Shown: positions 35,329 through 47,646 of the stretch, piece after piece
How the letters are laid out: each line of letters begins with the position of its first letter
How positions within the stretch are numbered: position 1 is the stretch's first letter
DNA from: Viola odorata
Lineage: Eukaryota; Streptophyta; Magnoliopsida; Malpighiales; Violaceae
Direction: 5' to 3'
Length of the DNA: 64,000 bases
Assembly (NCBI GenBank): GCA_963691705.1
Contig: OY829539.1
Location: forward strand, 40,805,656 to 40,869,655
Notes under the pieces: generated by a model
What the model was told of the DNA's origin: nothing
The model's input: the letters and a program-made list of their open reading frames with translations, nothing else
Database searches by the model: none
Made by a program: the position numbers and the translations under genes

Positions 35329-38300
35329 ATGGCCTCGGAGTCAGATCCGGCGCTGTCCCGAATTTCCAACATCCCATACAACACCCGCAGATGCTTGTTT
35401 CCCTTCGCTACCTCTGATGCCCCCACCCCAGGGCAGGACGTCACTGCAGGAGACTTAGATCTTCCTCCTGGGTCAAGTGCAGAAGAAGTTACATTCCAGA
35501 TTTGCTCTCCCTTCTCCCATATAGCAAGAACCAGCCATCCTACCCCCCAAGCGGGAAGATCTATGATGGGAGAAGCGGACAACCCTTTCGTGAATTCAAT
35601 AGCAGCTCTCCAAGCTCAACTGGATCAACTGACAGAGATGGCTGCTGGATTTACTCCTCATGCCTCAAGACCTGGTGTGTCCTCCCAAGTAATTTTCACC
35701 CCGTCCCTTGTCACCGAACGACCCTTATCGCCCCAACAGTCTAGGGCACTCCCGTCCTCCTTACCTTTCCCCTTGGCTCCCATAAACGTCCCACCATTCA
35801 CGCGCGGACCTGCCGACCATTCTGGACAATACAGGGGAGGAATCTCTATCCCCGAAGTAGTCCACCAGCGTGACGAGTATAGGGAGCCCTGGGATGATCG
35901 ACGGGGAGATATAGTGAGAGATCTATCTCCTAGATACAGCGAGAGGTCTAGCAGCAGAAGTCAACGAGCTCGAACTCCAAGGAGCCGTAGTCGTTCTCCT
36001 AGGAGACATCAGGAATATGACCCTCAAAATCCCAAATACGACGCTGAAATTCCACATCAGCGTCAGCCTCGTAGGATCCCCGATGCTAACGTGGGTCATC
36101 CGTTCAGCTACCGTGTCAGGCACCATAGAGTCCATCGACATGTGAAACTCCCAGTAGAATCCTATGACGGCACAAAAGATCCCATTTCTCACCTCAATAA
36201 GGTGAAGGATTTCGTGCAATTCCAAACGCGCAGTGACACGGCATTGTGTCAAATTTTCATAATGACGCTGTCAGGAGTGGCACGTCTATGGTTCGAGGGG
36301 CTCCCCGTCGGGTCTATCGATAATTTTTCTCAGTTGGAAGAAAAATTCAAAAGTCGGTTTAGCACGGCTATTCCTATCAGAAAGTCAGCAGCTGCGCTGT
36401 TCGATATCCATCGAAAACCACAAGAATCGTTGAACGATTTCTTAGGACGATTTGATCTTGAAATGTCCCTAACGCCGGGGGTCACTATCGATTTTGCGAT
36501 TGAGGCCCTGAAACGCAATTGTCGATACAGTAAACTGAAAGATACGCTAACGGTGGACCCCCCAACGACCCTGGATGCATTGAGGTTGAAAGCGCATAAC
36601 TAAGCGAGAATGGAAGAGGAAGAAAATAGAGAATGGATCCGAGGCATGCCGGCGGACCCATATGTGGCCCCTAACGTCTTGAACAGCAATGCCCCTGACG
36701 CTAAACCCACCGAGGATCCCGGGCAGCGGAAAGAACATAACACCAAGACCTCTAACCGGCAGAGAGGCAATTTCTCAAAAGGAAGACCTGGAGGATCCCC
36801 CACTCGGAAGCAAACGTACCCACCAAAGGGCCGGATATACGATCCTGACCTCCCATCTCTCATACTCCCAAGGGCGGAGATCTTAGCAATAGTCCAACAG
36901 AGAAATTTGCCTATCCGTTACCCAGCTCCCGTGAAACCAGGAGTAATCATGGGAGGAAGAGAAAATGCATACTGCAAATTCCATAAGGTCAAGGGACACT
37001 CAACAGATGTATGCAGAGAGTTAAAATCGGCTATAGAGCGATTGGTCGAAGAGGGCTACCTTGGGGAATTTGCCACAAAGGCCAGGGAGGAAGCCAGAAA
37101 CAACCCAACTGGAAATACAACTGAGCAGAGGCAAGCGCCCTCGCACGCTACAGGGGATAACGCAGTTCCCCTCGGACCAAATAGAGAAGCGCTCGCCATC
37201 GATAGCGACCAAATGCCCATGATAAATATCATTGCAGGGGGAGCACCCTATTGCGAGGAAATTACGCCGCAAACGCCCAACCCCAGAGAAAAGCGCAAAC
37301 GGGAGAGCGCGCAAACGAAAATCGAGGCGATAAGCTCCTTAGACAGAATGATATTGTCTTTCTCAGAGGAGGACGAAAAAGGCATCGTCTTCCCGCATAA
37401 TGACGCGATGGTTGTGACGCCCATCATTGGAAGTCATGGGGTAAGAAGGACCCTTGTCGATAACGGGAGTGCAGTGAATCTATTTTCATTGGAAGCGTAC
37501 AACTTGATGAAACGACCCGACGGTGAGCTATCGCCTTGCACGAGGTCAATTATTGGGATTGATGGAGTACCAATTCCGGTAGCCGGAATAACATCCCTGC
37601 CGGTGTACTTCCGAGAAGACACATCCAAACGCTCCGAAGAGCTACTATTTCTGGTTGTAGACCTAACGTTACCGTATAACGCCATTTTGGGGCGACCATT
37701 CCTTAATCGTTTTGGAGTGGCCATATCTCAAAAACACCTGCGGATGAAATATCCCTCATGGGACGGCGTGGTCTCAATCAAAGGGGACCAAAAGTTGGCA
37801 GCCGAATGCTACTTACTTATGACTCAAAGGAGTTGTGATCGCTACGTTTGCGTGGCAGGCGATCCTTTCAATGATAAAGAAGAAAAGCGCACTCAGCCGC
37901 TAGATCAGATGGTATCAATCCCTATCAGTAAGGATAGTGAAATGAATCTCTTAGCCAGTGAGAAACTAAGCCTTGAAGAGAACGCGTAATTAATCCGGCT
38001 GTTGAGGAAATGCAAGGGAGAGTTTGCGTGGAAACCAGCAGACATGCCCGAAATCTCTCGGGAAGTCGCAGAACATCGGCTGAACGTTAGTCCTGACGCC
38101 AAGCCTGTTCAACAAAGGCGACGTGCTTTTTCATCGGAAAAGATAGCAGCCATCGAAAAGGAGTTGCTAAAGCTCACAGAGGCGGGGTTCATTCGAGAAG
38201 TCCAGTACCCGACCTGGCTAGCTAATCCTGTGTTAGTCCCAAAGCCTAACGGGGACTGGCGCATGTGCATCGACTTTACTGACCTAAATAATGCCTATCC

Positions 38301-41159
38301 CAAGGACTGCTATCCCCTTCCGCGAATAGATCAGTTAGTCGATCAAACCGCTGGGTATGCTTATCTAAGCTCCCTAGATGCGAATTCCGGATATCACCAA
38401 ATCCCTATGGCCGTAGAGGACGAAGAAAAAACTGCCTTCATTACTCCTAGAACTACATACTGCTATACTGCAATGCCGTTTGGGCTAAAGAATGCTGGTG
38501 CAACATTTCAGCGAATGGCAAACAAAGTTTTTGAAAATCAAATCAGGAGAAATGTAGAGGCCTACGTAGACGACATCCTGATCAAATGTCGGAGTTTCAG
38601 AGAGCACCTCGCTGACTTGCAAGAAGTTCTCAATGTGATGAGAAAACACAAGATGAAGTTAAACCCGTGGAAGTGCATGTTCGCATTCCAAACGGGAAAA
38701 TTCCTGGGTTATGTGGTCAGCCAGAAGGGCATCCAACCCAACCCGTCAAAGATAAAAGCCATCCAGGATATGATATCCCCGCGAACTGTCAAAGAGATAC
38801 AGAAGTTAACCGGGCGCATCATTGCGTTGGGGCGATTCATATCTAAGCAAGGCGAGAGATGTTTGCCTTTCTTCAAAGTCATCCGCAACAAGGCTCCTTT
38901 CGGATGGACAGAGGAATGTGAGAAAGCGTTTGCAGGACTAAAAGCTTACCTATCATCAGATTTAGTGCTGACGAGGCCTGAGCCCGGCGACGAACTATAT
39001 CTATATTTGGGAATAGCTGACGAGGTAGCCAGCGCCGTCCTTGTGCGAAGTGAAGGGCACGTGCATCGTCCTGTATTCTTTGTGAGTCACATATTGAAAG
39101 ATGCCGAACTGCGATACGCTCCTATCGAGAAGATAGCACTCGCTCTAGTGCAAGCCACGAGAAAGATGGATCGATACTTCCAAGCCCACCCCGTCATTGT
39201 ACTCACGGATCAGCCGTTGAGAAGAATCTTCAGAAATCCTGAATCTTCAGGAAGAATGCTAATTTGGGCTATCGAGCTCGAACAATACGGGCTGCAATAC
39301 AAAGCTAGACCGGCCGTTAAAGCCCAAGCGTTAGCTGACTTCATAGCTGAGTGCACATTCACAAAGGGCACAAAGATAGACCTATTGGAGGAAGAAGCGG
39401 AAAATTCATGCCTACCGTCTCCGGAGACATATACAGATACGTGGGTCATCCACGTAGATGGAGCAAAAAATTAAGAATTAGCTGGCGCAGGAGTTTTCTT
39501 AGTTGGACCAAACGGCCTGGAGATGCGATACGCCATCAGAATCCTGCAGCCATTGTCCAACAATGCGGCTGAATACGAAGCGCTGCTGGCAGGACTCAGA
39601 ATCGGAAACAGTTTCTCTATCGGAACCACTCCCGGTGGGGAGAAGGAAGACAGAACACGTTTAAAGATCCGAGGAGATTCCAAGCTAATAATGGATTAGG
39701 TTCTGGGGAACTGCCAAGCCAGAGAACCCATCATGGCCCAATACTTAGCCAAAGTGAAGCATGAGCTGTCAAAGATACAGGAAAAAGGCACCCTGGTCAC
39801 CTTTGAGCACATTCCTAGAGAAAACAATGAAGAGGCCGATAGCCTCGCCAAGATGGCAGCCAATCCGGAAGCCTCAATACTCAGTGACGTGCGCTATGGA
39901 GAACTGCCTACACCTTCTTTCATTGGAGGATCCCAGTGATAGAATATCTGAAACATGATAAACTACCGGGAGACCATACAGAGAAGAAGAAAGTCCTAAA
40001 ACGGGCAGCACGATGCACATATTATAACGGAGAGTTAATACGAAGATGCTTCTCCCATCCGGCCGCTAAATGCATAACGGAGCAAGAAGGCTTACATGTA
40101 TTACGTGAAATTCACGAAGGGATATGTGGCATGCACATTGCTAGCGGCACCCTGGCAGCCTAAGTCTTTCGGTCGGGATTTTACTGGCCCACCATTCGAC
40201 GAGATTGTCATAACTTCGTGAGAACCTGTCAGAAATGCCAGGAATATGCTAAGATTCCTCGAAAACCTGCTGTGCCAATTTCAGAAATAGTCGCACCGTG
40301 CCCGTTTGCAAAATGGGGGATTGACATCCTGGGCCCGTTTCCAAAGGCTAGATCTCAGTTAAAATTCGTGGTCGTAGCGGTAGACTACTTCACAAAGTGG
40401 GCCGAAGCTGAGGCGTTAGCTACCATCACCACCGAAAAAATTTGGCGTTTCTTCAAACACCAAGTCATCATGCGATTTGGAGTACCACGCGTGCTAGTTA
40501 GCGACAACGGGACACAATTTACAAGCCAGTTCTTCAGGGATCAATGTGCAGAGTTCCAGATAGAGCAAAGATTCTCTTCTGTGGCACATCCCCAAACCAA
40601 CGGCCAGGCGGAAGTAACTAACCGCAGCATCCTTAGTGGCATCAAAAGAAACTTGGAAGGGTCCAAGAAGAAATGGCCAGACGAATTGCCATATGTACTA
40701 TGGGCCTACCGCATGACTGTCAAGGCCAGCACGGGAGAGACCCCGTTCGCGTTAGCATTCGGAACCGAAGCTGTCACACCAGTCGAGATTGGCATGATGA
40801 GCCTCCGGGTGGCTCACTTCAAAGAAGAAAACAATGAAGAAAGGTTACGAGCTAACCTCGATACTCTACCAGAAATACACGAGGAAACCCTCCTGAAAAC
40901 CCTGCACTACAAAAGGAAAATGGCACAATATCACAACCGGCAAGTGAGGGAGCGATTGCTCAAAACCGGAGATTTAGTGCTCAGAGACAGACGGGCAGCA
41001 GGACAACGTATGGGAAAACTCAGTCCAAACTGGGATGGACCGTATCGTGTCACCCGCATTGTGGGAAAAGGAGCATACCATCTGGAAACGCTCGAGGGAA
41101 CGCCCCTGCAGAACTCTTGGAACATCGCTCGGTTGAGGCTATACCACGCCAGGAACTAA
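35329..41159 (+). pseudogene. Tat-2 gag-pol polyprotein, nearly intact but interrupted
   Basis: Starts MASESDPALSR at 35329 and keeps one frame through gag, protease, reverse transcriptase and both RNase H domains. Only stops interrupt it, at 36601, 37987, 39472 and 39697. Near 39925 a short deletion relative to Tat-1 changes frame, and one more stop lies at 40161. Parts in order: gag core (SYDGTKDPISHLNKVKDF), knuckle (YCKFHKVKGHSTDVC), protease (LVDNGSAVNLF, AILGRPF), reverse transcriptase (YVDDILIK at about 38568), RNase H (ELYLYLGIADE, VLTDQPLRR), the Tat-type second RNase H (WVIHVDGAKN, GDSKLIMD, ENNEEADSLAK), integrase (GICGMHIASG, CQKCQEY, GIDILGPFPK, VSDNGTQF, NGQAEVTN) and an integrase C-terminus ending RLRLYHARN. 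Catalytic residues look preserved, so it may have been active until recently. Confidence 0.96.
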
Positions 41160-41239
41160 TCGGGTAACATCAAAGTTATTATAATAAATGAATATTGAGA
41201 TATTCACCGTGCGTTTGCTACTGGTAATATGCAGGTAGC

Positions 41240-41730
41240 GAAGAATGCCAGGGGTGAAAATCCTATCCTTGTGATGGCTGGTCTTGATCAGACAGCTCAT
41301 TAAGACGAGGCACGCCCTGGCATAACAAGGCGTTTGGGAGTGAAAATCCTATCCTTGTGGTAACCGTGCTCACATAGACGGCCCATTAAGACGAGGCACG
41401 ACCCCAAACGGCTCCCCGGAGTGAAAATCCTATCCTTGCGGCAACCGTGCTCACATAGACGGCCCGTTAAGATGAGGCACGCCCCGGAATCCTTGGGAGT
41501 GAAATCCTATTCTTGTGGTAACCCCATAAGGAGAGGCACGCCCCAAGGAGAGACTAACTCCGTCCTGGAAGTGAAAATCCTATCCTTGTGGTAACCGTGC
41601 TCACATAGACGACCCATTGAGACGAGGCACGATTCCACGGACGAGAGGTACAACGCTTGGGGGTGAAAAGTCCTATCCTTGTGATGGCTGGTCCTGATCA
41701 GACAGCTCACTAAGACGAGGCACTCCCCAA
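41240..41730 (+). repeat. Tat-2 3' region: six diverged 71-91 bp tandem units
   Basis: GTGAAAATCCTATCCTTGTG or a close variant recurs at about 41255, 41340, 41422, 41499, 41570 and 41661. Most units continue with ACATAGACGGCCCATTAAG or CTGATCAGACAGCTCA and GAGGCACG. The same unit type is present in Tat-1. No coding content. Confidence 0.88.
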
Positions 41731-42190
41731 AGCCTATCTGTGGCGAAAGGAAACAAAGACATCCCAACTAGTAGCCGCGCGGTTGTTACCCGGTGAAGCG
41801 ATGTTGGAGCCTATCTGTGGCGGAAAGGAAACAAAGACATCCCAACTAGTAGCCGCGCGGTTGATACCCGGTGAAGCGATGTTGGAGCCTATCTGTGGCG
41901 GAAAGGAAACAAAGACATCCCAACTAGTAGCCGCGCGGTTGATACCCGGTGAAGCGATGTTGGAGCCTATCTGTGGCGGAAAGGAAACAAAGAAATCCTA
42001 ACTAGTAGCCGCGCGGTTGATACCCGGTGAAGCGATGTTGGAGCCTATCTGGGCGAAAGGAAACAAAGAAATCCTAACTAGTAGCCGCGCGATTGATACC
42101 CGGCGAAGCGATGTTGGAGCCTATCTGTGGCGGAAAAGAAACAAAAGAAATCCTAACTAATAGCCGCACGGTTGATACCCGGTGAAACGA
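41731..42190 (+). repeat. 78-bp tandem repeat array in the Tat-2 3' region
   Basis: AGCCTATCTGTGGCGGAAAG recurs at about 41731, 41808, 41886, 41964, 42042 and 42118. The period is 78 bp except for the last step (76). Central copies are almost identical, outer ones more diverged. Because 78 is divisible by three, one frame gives an open 26-residue repeat, but there is no sign it is a gene. Tat-1 has at most one diverged unit, so the array expanded after the copies separated. Confidence 0.95.
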
Positions 42191-42574
42191 TGACAGAGAG
42201 GTGGCCATACTGCAACAACAACGTTGAAACAGACGTAAAGCCCCCTCTGACAACGAGGGACGGCAGGAATATAAGTGCAGTAGATGCGAAAGCAACGCTG
42301 ATTTACACTCAGAGAGGCTATCGAAGGATATAATGGACATGCTACTTGAATGCAGCTGATGAAAAGCTAACGGGATACAACGCGAAACTATGCGTCTGTG
42401 GAAACCTAAGGCCAAACGTCCCATGCGGACAAATGATCAAACGACATTATGAAGAAAAGCAGATAAAGAACTTCTATCCAAAAAGAGTGGATTAGCCAAG
42501 TCAAGGCCGATATTGTTTAAAGTACAAAATATAGACGGGCCCGTCAGCCACAAAAATGTAAAACAACAAAAAGT
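42191..42574 (+). other. Spacer between repeat array and antisense gene A
   Basis: No gene or repeat seen. It should contain the 3' end of gene A's transcript on the minus strand. Confidence 0.4.
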
Positions 42575-44860
42575 CTAAGGATTGGGCGGCGCGTTGACCC
42601 CTCCTTGCTGAGCAGCCTTCCACTGATAGAAACCGCTATCAGTAATGGAGGAGGCTCTCTTGTCAAAATACGCAGAGAGATCTTCAATACGGAGCTCCTC
42701 AACTCCATAATGATGCATCACGGCTTCTGACATGATTCCCCCACCCTGCTCTAAGTACCAACGGTTCTTCTCAGTGTTAAGGGAGGAATCGGCAGAAAGC
42801 TCAGCATTCCTCTGTCTCTCCAGACGAAGGCTATTCTCCTCCTGAGAGAGGCGTATGGCCAGATCAGCGCGTTGTCGCTTCTCCTCCTCCAAAGCTAACT
42901 TAGCGGCCTCCAACTCTTGTTTAACTGCGATAGCCTCTCCCTGAGTAGTCTCCATACTTTCGTTGGCAGCAGCAAGGGCATTTTCAAGACGTTGTCGCTC
43001 TTCCAGCAGCCTGTTTACCTCTCCTTGCCCGTTAGCTGCAGCTCTGGCATTCTCCTCATCCATATAGTGAAGATGGCAAAGCATAGAAAACGCCTGAGCG
43101 AAGGAAATTGATGCGCCCCTGCTCGCCCCGAGTCACAAAGGCATCCCTCTCTCTTGGAAGAGACAGAATCTCTGCCACCAGATAAGCGGTAGAGGAAATC
43201 ACGGTCTCATGATCAGCATCGGCAGGAAACTGCAGAATACTGTCCCTAAAGGAGCGCAAGCTAACGTGATGAGTCGGCATGAGAGGAGGCTCGTAGGGAG
43301 AGATACCAGCCATTAAGGCAGGGGCAGGGCCACCCCTCGCAATAGTTGGATGGGGCATCGGAACAAAGAACAATGCACCAGGAGAAGCTGGCCGGCTAGT
43401 GGAGCCCTCCACGTTAGGCATCGAGACCTCATTACCTCTGGGCACCTCAGGATTAAGGGCATCAGAATCATAGCCCGTTGGGGTGTGCGCGGAATGGATC
43501 GGAGAACCAGGAGGCACATGGGGTTGACCGCCAAAATCAACAGGTTTCGATTGATCAGCAGATACACCCTCGCCCCCAAGGGCACTCGAACTATGATTGG
43601 CGGCCGAGGAAGAAGGGCTATTCGGAAGATCATAGCGAGCCTTCTTCTGACGCTCGCGAAGGACATCAGCGATACCCATATCTCCCTGGGAGGTAGAAGG
43701 GACAGAAGCAGCAACGACTTCCTAAATAACGCAGAACGTGATAAGGAAACTGTGCAAAAAAGAAAGACTAAAGTTTTAAAAATGCTCACCTGAGTGGTGG
43801 AGGATACAAGAGGAATCCCAACAGGAATCGGATCAACCGTAGCCTCTGAAGAGACAACGGTCTGGGACGAAATGGATGGGGCAGCACGTGCTTTCCTAGG
43901 CCGTTTCTGTCTTACAACCCGAGGGCCCGTAATGTTAGCGGTAGCAGTGGCCTCCCCTTCCTCGGCGTTAGCAGCAGCGGCAGCAGCAACCCTAGCTTCA
44001 GCGGCAGCTTTCTTTTTCGCCTCCTGTTTCCTCCTCCTTCGGAAATACTCGGGCTCCCAACCAGGCGGAGGCACTGCACAATCACAAAACGTTAGCGTTA
44101 GTACTTCTTGACAACGCAAAAGAAAAAAGGTCAAACGCTCACCCTTCTTGCACTGTTCCACGGGCAACCCGTTGGCCACTTTTCGGGCATCAACGCTAAA
44201 ATCAAATTGAAGCAGCGTCTTCAACCAGCCATCCTCTGGGTCGGAAAGGGGTTTTCGATAACCCCAAGCCCCATCTTTAATTATTTCGTTGAAGCCAGCC
44301 CTCCACAACGGCTCAGGCAGATCAACAATAAAAAATTCCTCTTTCCAGTGAGGAATGGAAGACTCAATGCCCATTAGTTTCCAAGTAAAGGGCTTCAAAG
44401 AACCGTCTTTGTAGCGAGGCGATATCGATATCACCCCTTTATAGGAGTACAATTGGAAAATGTCATGAAGCAACGCTAAGGTGGGAGATTCTATTCCCTT
44501 GAAACGGCACAGTGTGGCAAAAGCACTAACAACGCAAATCGCGTTAGGACTCAACTGAGCCGGAGCCAAATCAGAATCAGTCAACAACAATTTTACAAGC
44601 GGGTCAAGAGGGAGACGAAACCCATGATCGAAGAGCTTAGCATACAACATTCTGCTATTTCCGGGCAAAATGCTGTTCAATCGAAGCGACTCAGAAGCAG
44701 GATGCATGGGATATTCCTTGGGAAATCATGCAGAAAACCCAGCAAGCCTACGGTTAATTAAGGGCAGTGTGTACAAAGAAGTGGGAGTGGTATCAATTAC
44801 TTCTTCCCCGGAGGACCTTTGAGGATCTCCTTCTTCAGAGGATTTCTTAGTTCTAGCCAT
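42575..44860 (-). CDS. Antisense gene A of Tat-2 (Transposase_28-like domain plus coiled coil)
   Basis: Minus-strand gene with three inferred exons: 44860-44143, 44073-43790 and 43721-42575. The introns are 69 and 68 nt with GT-AG ends; the first is phase 1. It starts MARTKKSSEEGD. The N-terminal half (LRLNSILPGNSRMLYAKLF, SPRYKDGSLKPFTWKLMGIE, WKEEFFIVDLPEPLW) resembles the putative gypsy-type transposon family found antisense in Tat elements. A basic stretch (YFRRRRKQEAKKKAAAEARV), a low-complexity Ser/Pro region and a Glu/Lys/Ala-rich coiled coil (LLEERQRLENALAAANES) follow. The protein ends NAPPNP. A stop at about 44726 and a one-base shift near 43090 break the frame in this copy. The function is not known. 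The Tat-1 counterpart is at 50594-52982. Confidence 0.78.
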
Positions 44861-44963
44861 GGCCAACAAGGAAGAAACAAAGAGAAAAGAAAAAGGATGT
44901 GTACCTTGTACCTTCGTGAAAGAGAATGCGAGGAGTCTTGAACCAGAAAGAGAGAGCGGCGCA

Positions 44964-44975
44964 AAGTATTTATCC
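44964..44975 (-). promoter_or_regulatory. TATA-like box upstream of antisense gene A
   Basis: The minus strand reads GGATAAATACTTTGC, about 110 bp before the gene A start at 44860. Most other antisense genes have a comparable box. Confidence 0.5.
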
Positions 44976-45472
44976 AAAGACGAAATAGCGTATAAGGGAA
45001 AGATGGAAAAAGAAAAAGGGGTAGAAGAAATAATAGATATAACCCTGAAAGGGCGACCAGTCAGCAGCAGACACGTGGCGAAGCAACACGTCATAAAGTA
45101 AGGCACGCGCCAGAAGGTGCAAATTTAAAATAAGGACGAAACGCCTCTGCATTCGCAACTCCCTAGGAGACGCTTGCTCCAAACGCCCCTCTGAGGAAGG
45201 ACACGTGTCTTCTTTCATCATTACCCTTCAAGTCGCATTAAATGAGGAATAGAGGGATTGATTAAAAAACATAAAAAGCAGCGCTGGCCTTGCCAAACGG
45301 CGCGATGGCACAAAAAAGATAAAGAAGGAATAAACGGTAATATCATACAGTGCGACAAAGGATACAAAGCGTCAACATTATTACAAGAGAAACAATGTTC
45401 GAATGGTTTTCAAGAAATAAACAAAAGACAACAACAAGAAAAACAAGGAAAGGCCCAGCACCATCGCTAGCG

Positions 45473-47646
45473 TTAGACTTTCTCCCCCGAAGGGCCAGAA
45501 GAACCGCTGTCACCTTTGCTAATCTCACCCATCACGATAGATATGTAATCAGCTACCTGGGCCGGATCCGAAGGGTCACCTTTGAAACGAGACGCAAATC
45601 CAGAAATGAAGGCCTCCAGAACCCTCTTCCTCCATAACTCTTCCTTTAATGACGCCCTAGCAGACCCCTCATCTCGAGCAAGTACCTCTTCGCGGAGAAA
45701 GAGATTCTTCTTCCTTTCTAGCGCCAATTCCGCCTCCAGAACTTCTACCTTGGCTTTCCCGATAGATTTTTCTCTGTCCAATTCCGCCTCCAGAACTTCT
45801 ATCTTGGCTTTCCCGATAGATTTTTCTCTGTCCAATTCCGTTTGGGACGATTCACAGAGGCGCGTCAGCAACCTAGAATGTTCCACCGCCTTCTCTAGCT
45901 GCACCCTTGCAACACACAATGCGCTGGAGAAATTACGGGACTCGCGATCGTGAATTTCGAATTGATAATTCAGATGGCGAAAAAAGTCCAGAGAATCATT
46001 CAGAACATGGCGAAAGCGTGCCGAGGGAGGGAGTTGAAGAAATTCCTCTTTCTCCTTTTTGGAACTCAGCATCTCCCCTATCAAGGGTGTAGTAAACTCA
46101 TCTCGAGAAAAAGGTTGGGGAACCCCGACAGCGCGAAGGGCATCAAAGCAAAACCCTGCAAGATTCATACGGTAGGCTGGGACCCCGTCAGGACCAAGAT
46201 TGATTGAGGGAGGCGGAGAAGAGCCCTGAGGAAAAATACTCTTGAAAGGAGTAAAAAACAGCTGCGGAGTAACCTTAGGTGGCAGCTCAGCAGTCGAATC
46301 CACCACAGGAGGTGTGACCACTACGTCAGGAATACAATGAGCAATCGGAGAATCGGGAGCGTCAGATACGGGAGGAGGACATTCCATCGGTAGGCCCTCT
46401 CCCTCAGAAGAACAAGTTTTTTCCAACGCCTCAGCGGCTCCCGTTGGCTGAGAGGCGCCCGCCTCAGACAAAACAGCAGGCGTAGGAACAGTTGCCACAT
46501 CCACAGGAGATGTCCCGGTAGCTTGTCCACTAGTGGCCACTCGAAGTTTTTTCCGACGCTGGGAAGCAGCAAGGGAAGAAGCGTGGCAAAGGTATGACTT
46601 GGCATCTGCATCCTCATCATCGCTAGTAATTACCGTCGTTGCGACAGGCCTGGAGTCCGTCCCCGTGCGACGCTCCGGTAGCCAATTTTCCACAAAACGA
46701 GAAGTTCGCACAGAGCTAACGGGCCTTCGCCCTCCCCGGGCAACCGTTTTAGTTCTCTTCCTCGAAGGAGGAACGCCACCCCGACTTGAGCCCTCAGCCG
46801 AAGGCGAGGCCGGTAAAGTTTGAAGCGGTATTACGTTCAGAGGAGTACCAGCGTCACCTGGAAATCAACCGTTAGCCTCTTATAGCAAACAAAGCATGCG
46901 AGGACCAAAGTAAAGAAAATATGGAAAGAAATAGGCTCACCCATAACGCACTCTTCCAGAGGCTTGAATAGAGCAAAGGCACGAATACGGTAGTGGGTAT
47001 TCTCGTCTAACAAAGCGTTAGCCTGGTCCAACTCAGTTCTGGACAAAATCGCGGGATTTGTCCAAACTGGACCCGCCAGTTCCTGATTAAAATTGATACG
47101 CCACAAACGTGACGGTAGCTCCAGAACAAAGAAGCTGCTCTTCCAATCAGCTACACCCTTCTTGAAGCCGTGAAAACGTTGCCAAAACGACTGCACGAGC
47201 GCATCATCCCACCGGGGAGTAATCTCGATTAAACAATTGTAGCAAATCATGCTAAAGAATTTGCGAAACAAATTGATAGATGGGGTAAAAATGTTCTTCA
47301 ACTCGCAAGCGCGAAGAAAAGCATAAACCGCACACCAAGAGGACGGAGTTATCTGGGCAGGATTAAGGCTATACTCCCGCAGCAGAGTTAGTATCGACTC
47401 ATGAACGGGAAAGCGGAAACCATAAAGGAACATTTTAAAATAAAGAAGCCTACTGTGACCCCACCCTGGATTATGAAGCCGCATATCACTTCCGGGAATA
47501 GAAGGATCATGCCCAGGAGGAAAGGTAATACCATGTTCCTCCAATTCGGCTTTCAGAACCACATCGCAGGTAAAAATACTCGGTGATTGGGCAACCTCGG
47601 GATCCATGGGCCTAGAGATAATCTGGCGAGGTCTATTCCTAGCCAT
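45473..47646 (-). CDS. Antisense gene B of Tat-2 (Transposase_28-like domain plus coiled coil)
   Basis: Two inferred exons, 47646-46941 and 46857-45473, separated by an 83-nt GT-AG phase-1 intron. The reading frame is open throughout, so this is the best preserved antisense gene. It starts MARNRPRQIISRPMD. The N-terminal domain (LLYFKMFLYGFRFPVHESIL, SPSSWCAVYAFLRACEL without exact register, ITPRWDDALVQSFWQRF, WKSSFFVLELPSRLWR) is a paralogue of gene A. Exon 2 begins DAGTPLNVIPLQTLP and has a basic patch (RKRTKTVARGGRR), a Pro/Ser-rich linker and a coiled coil. The coiled coil contains an 18-residue direct duplication beginning ELDREKSIGKAKIEVLEA (45750-45850). It ends GDSGSSGPSGEKV. Function unknown; possible DNA or protein binding is inference only. 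The Tat-1 copy is at 53563-54813. Confidence 0.82.

Noticed and set aside
41783..42001. Repetitive plus-strand protein of 26-residue units
   Set aside because: It results from the 78-bp period being divisible by three; no start context, and it lies in a non-coding repeat region.
41731..42190. CRISPR-like array
   Set aside because: Units are directly adjacent without unique spacers, in a plant retrotransposon.
43313..44707. One continuous 464-residue antisense ORF
   Set aside because: It reads through two short GT-AG introns and ends out of frame with the rest of gene A; the spliced model fits the Tat-1 copy better.
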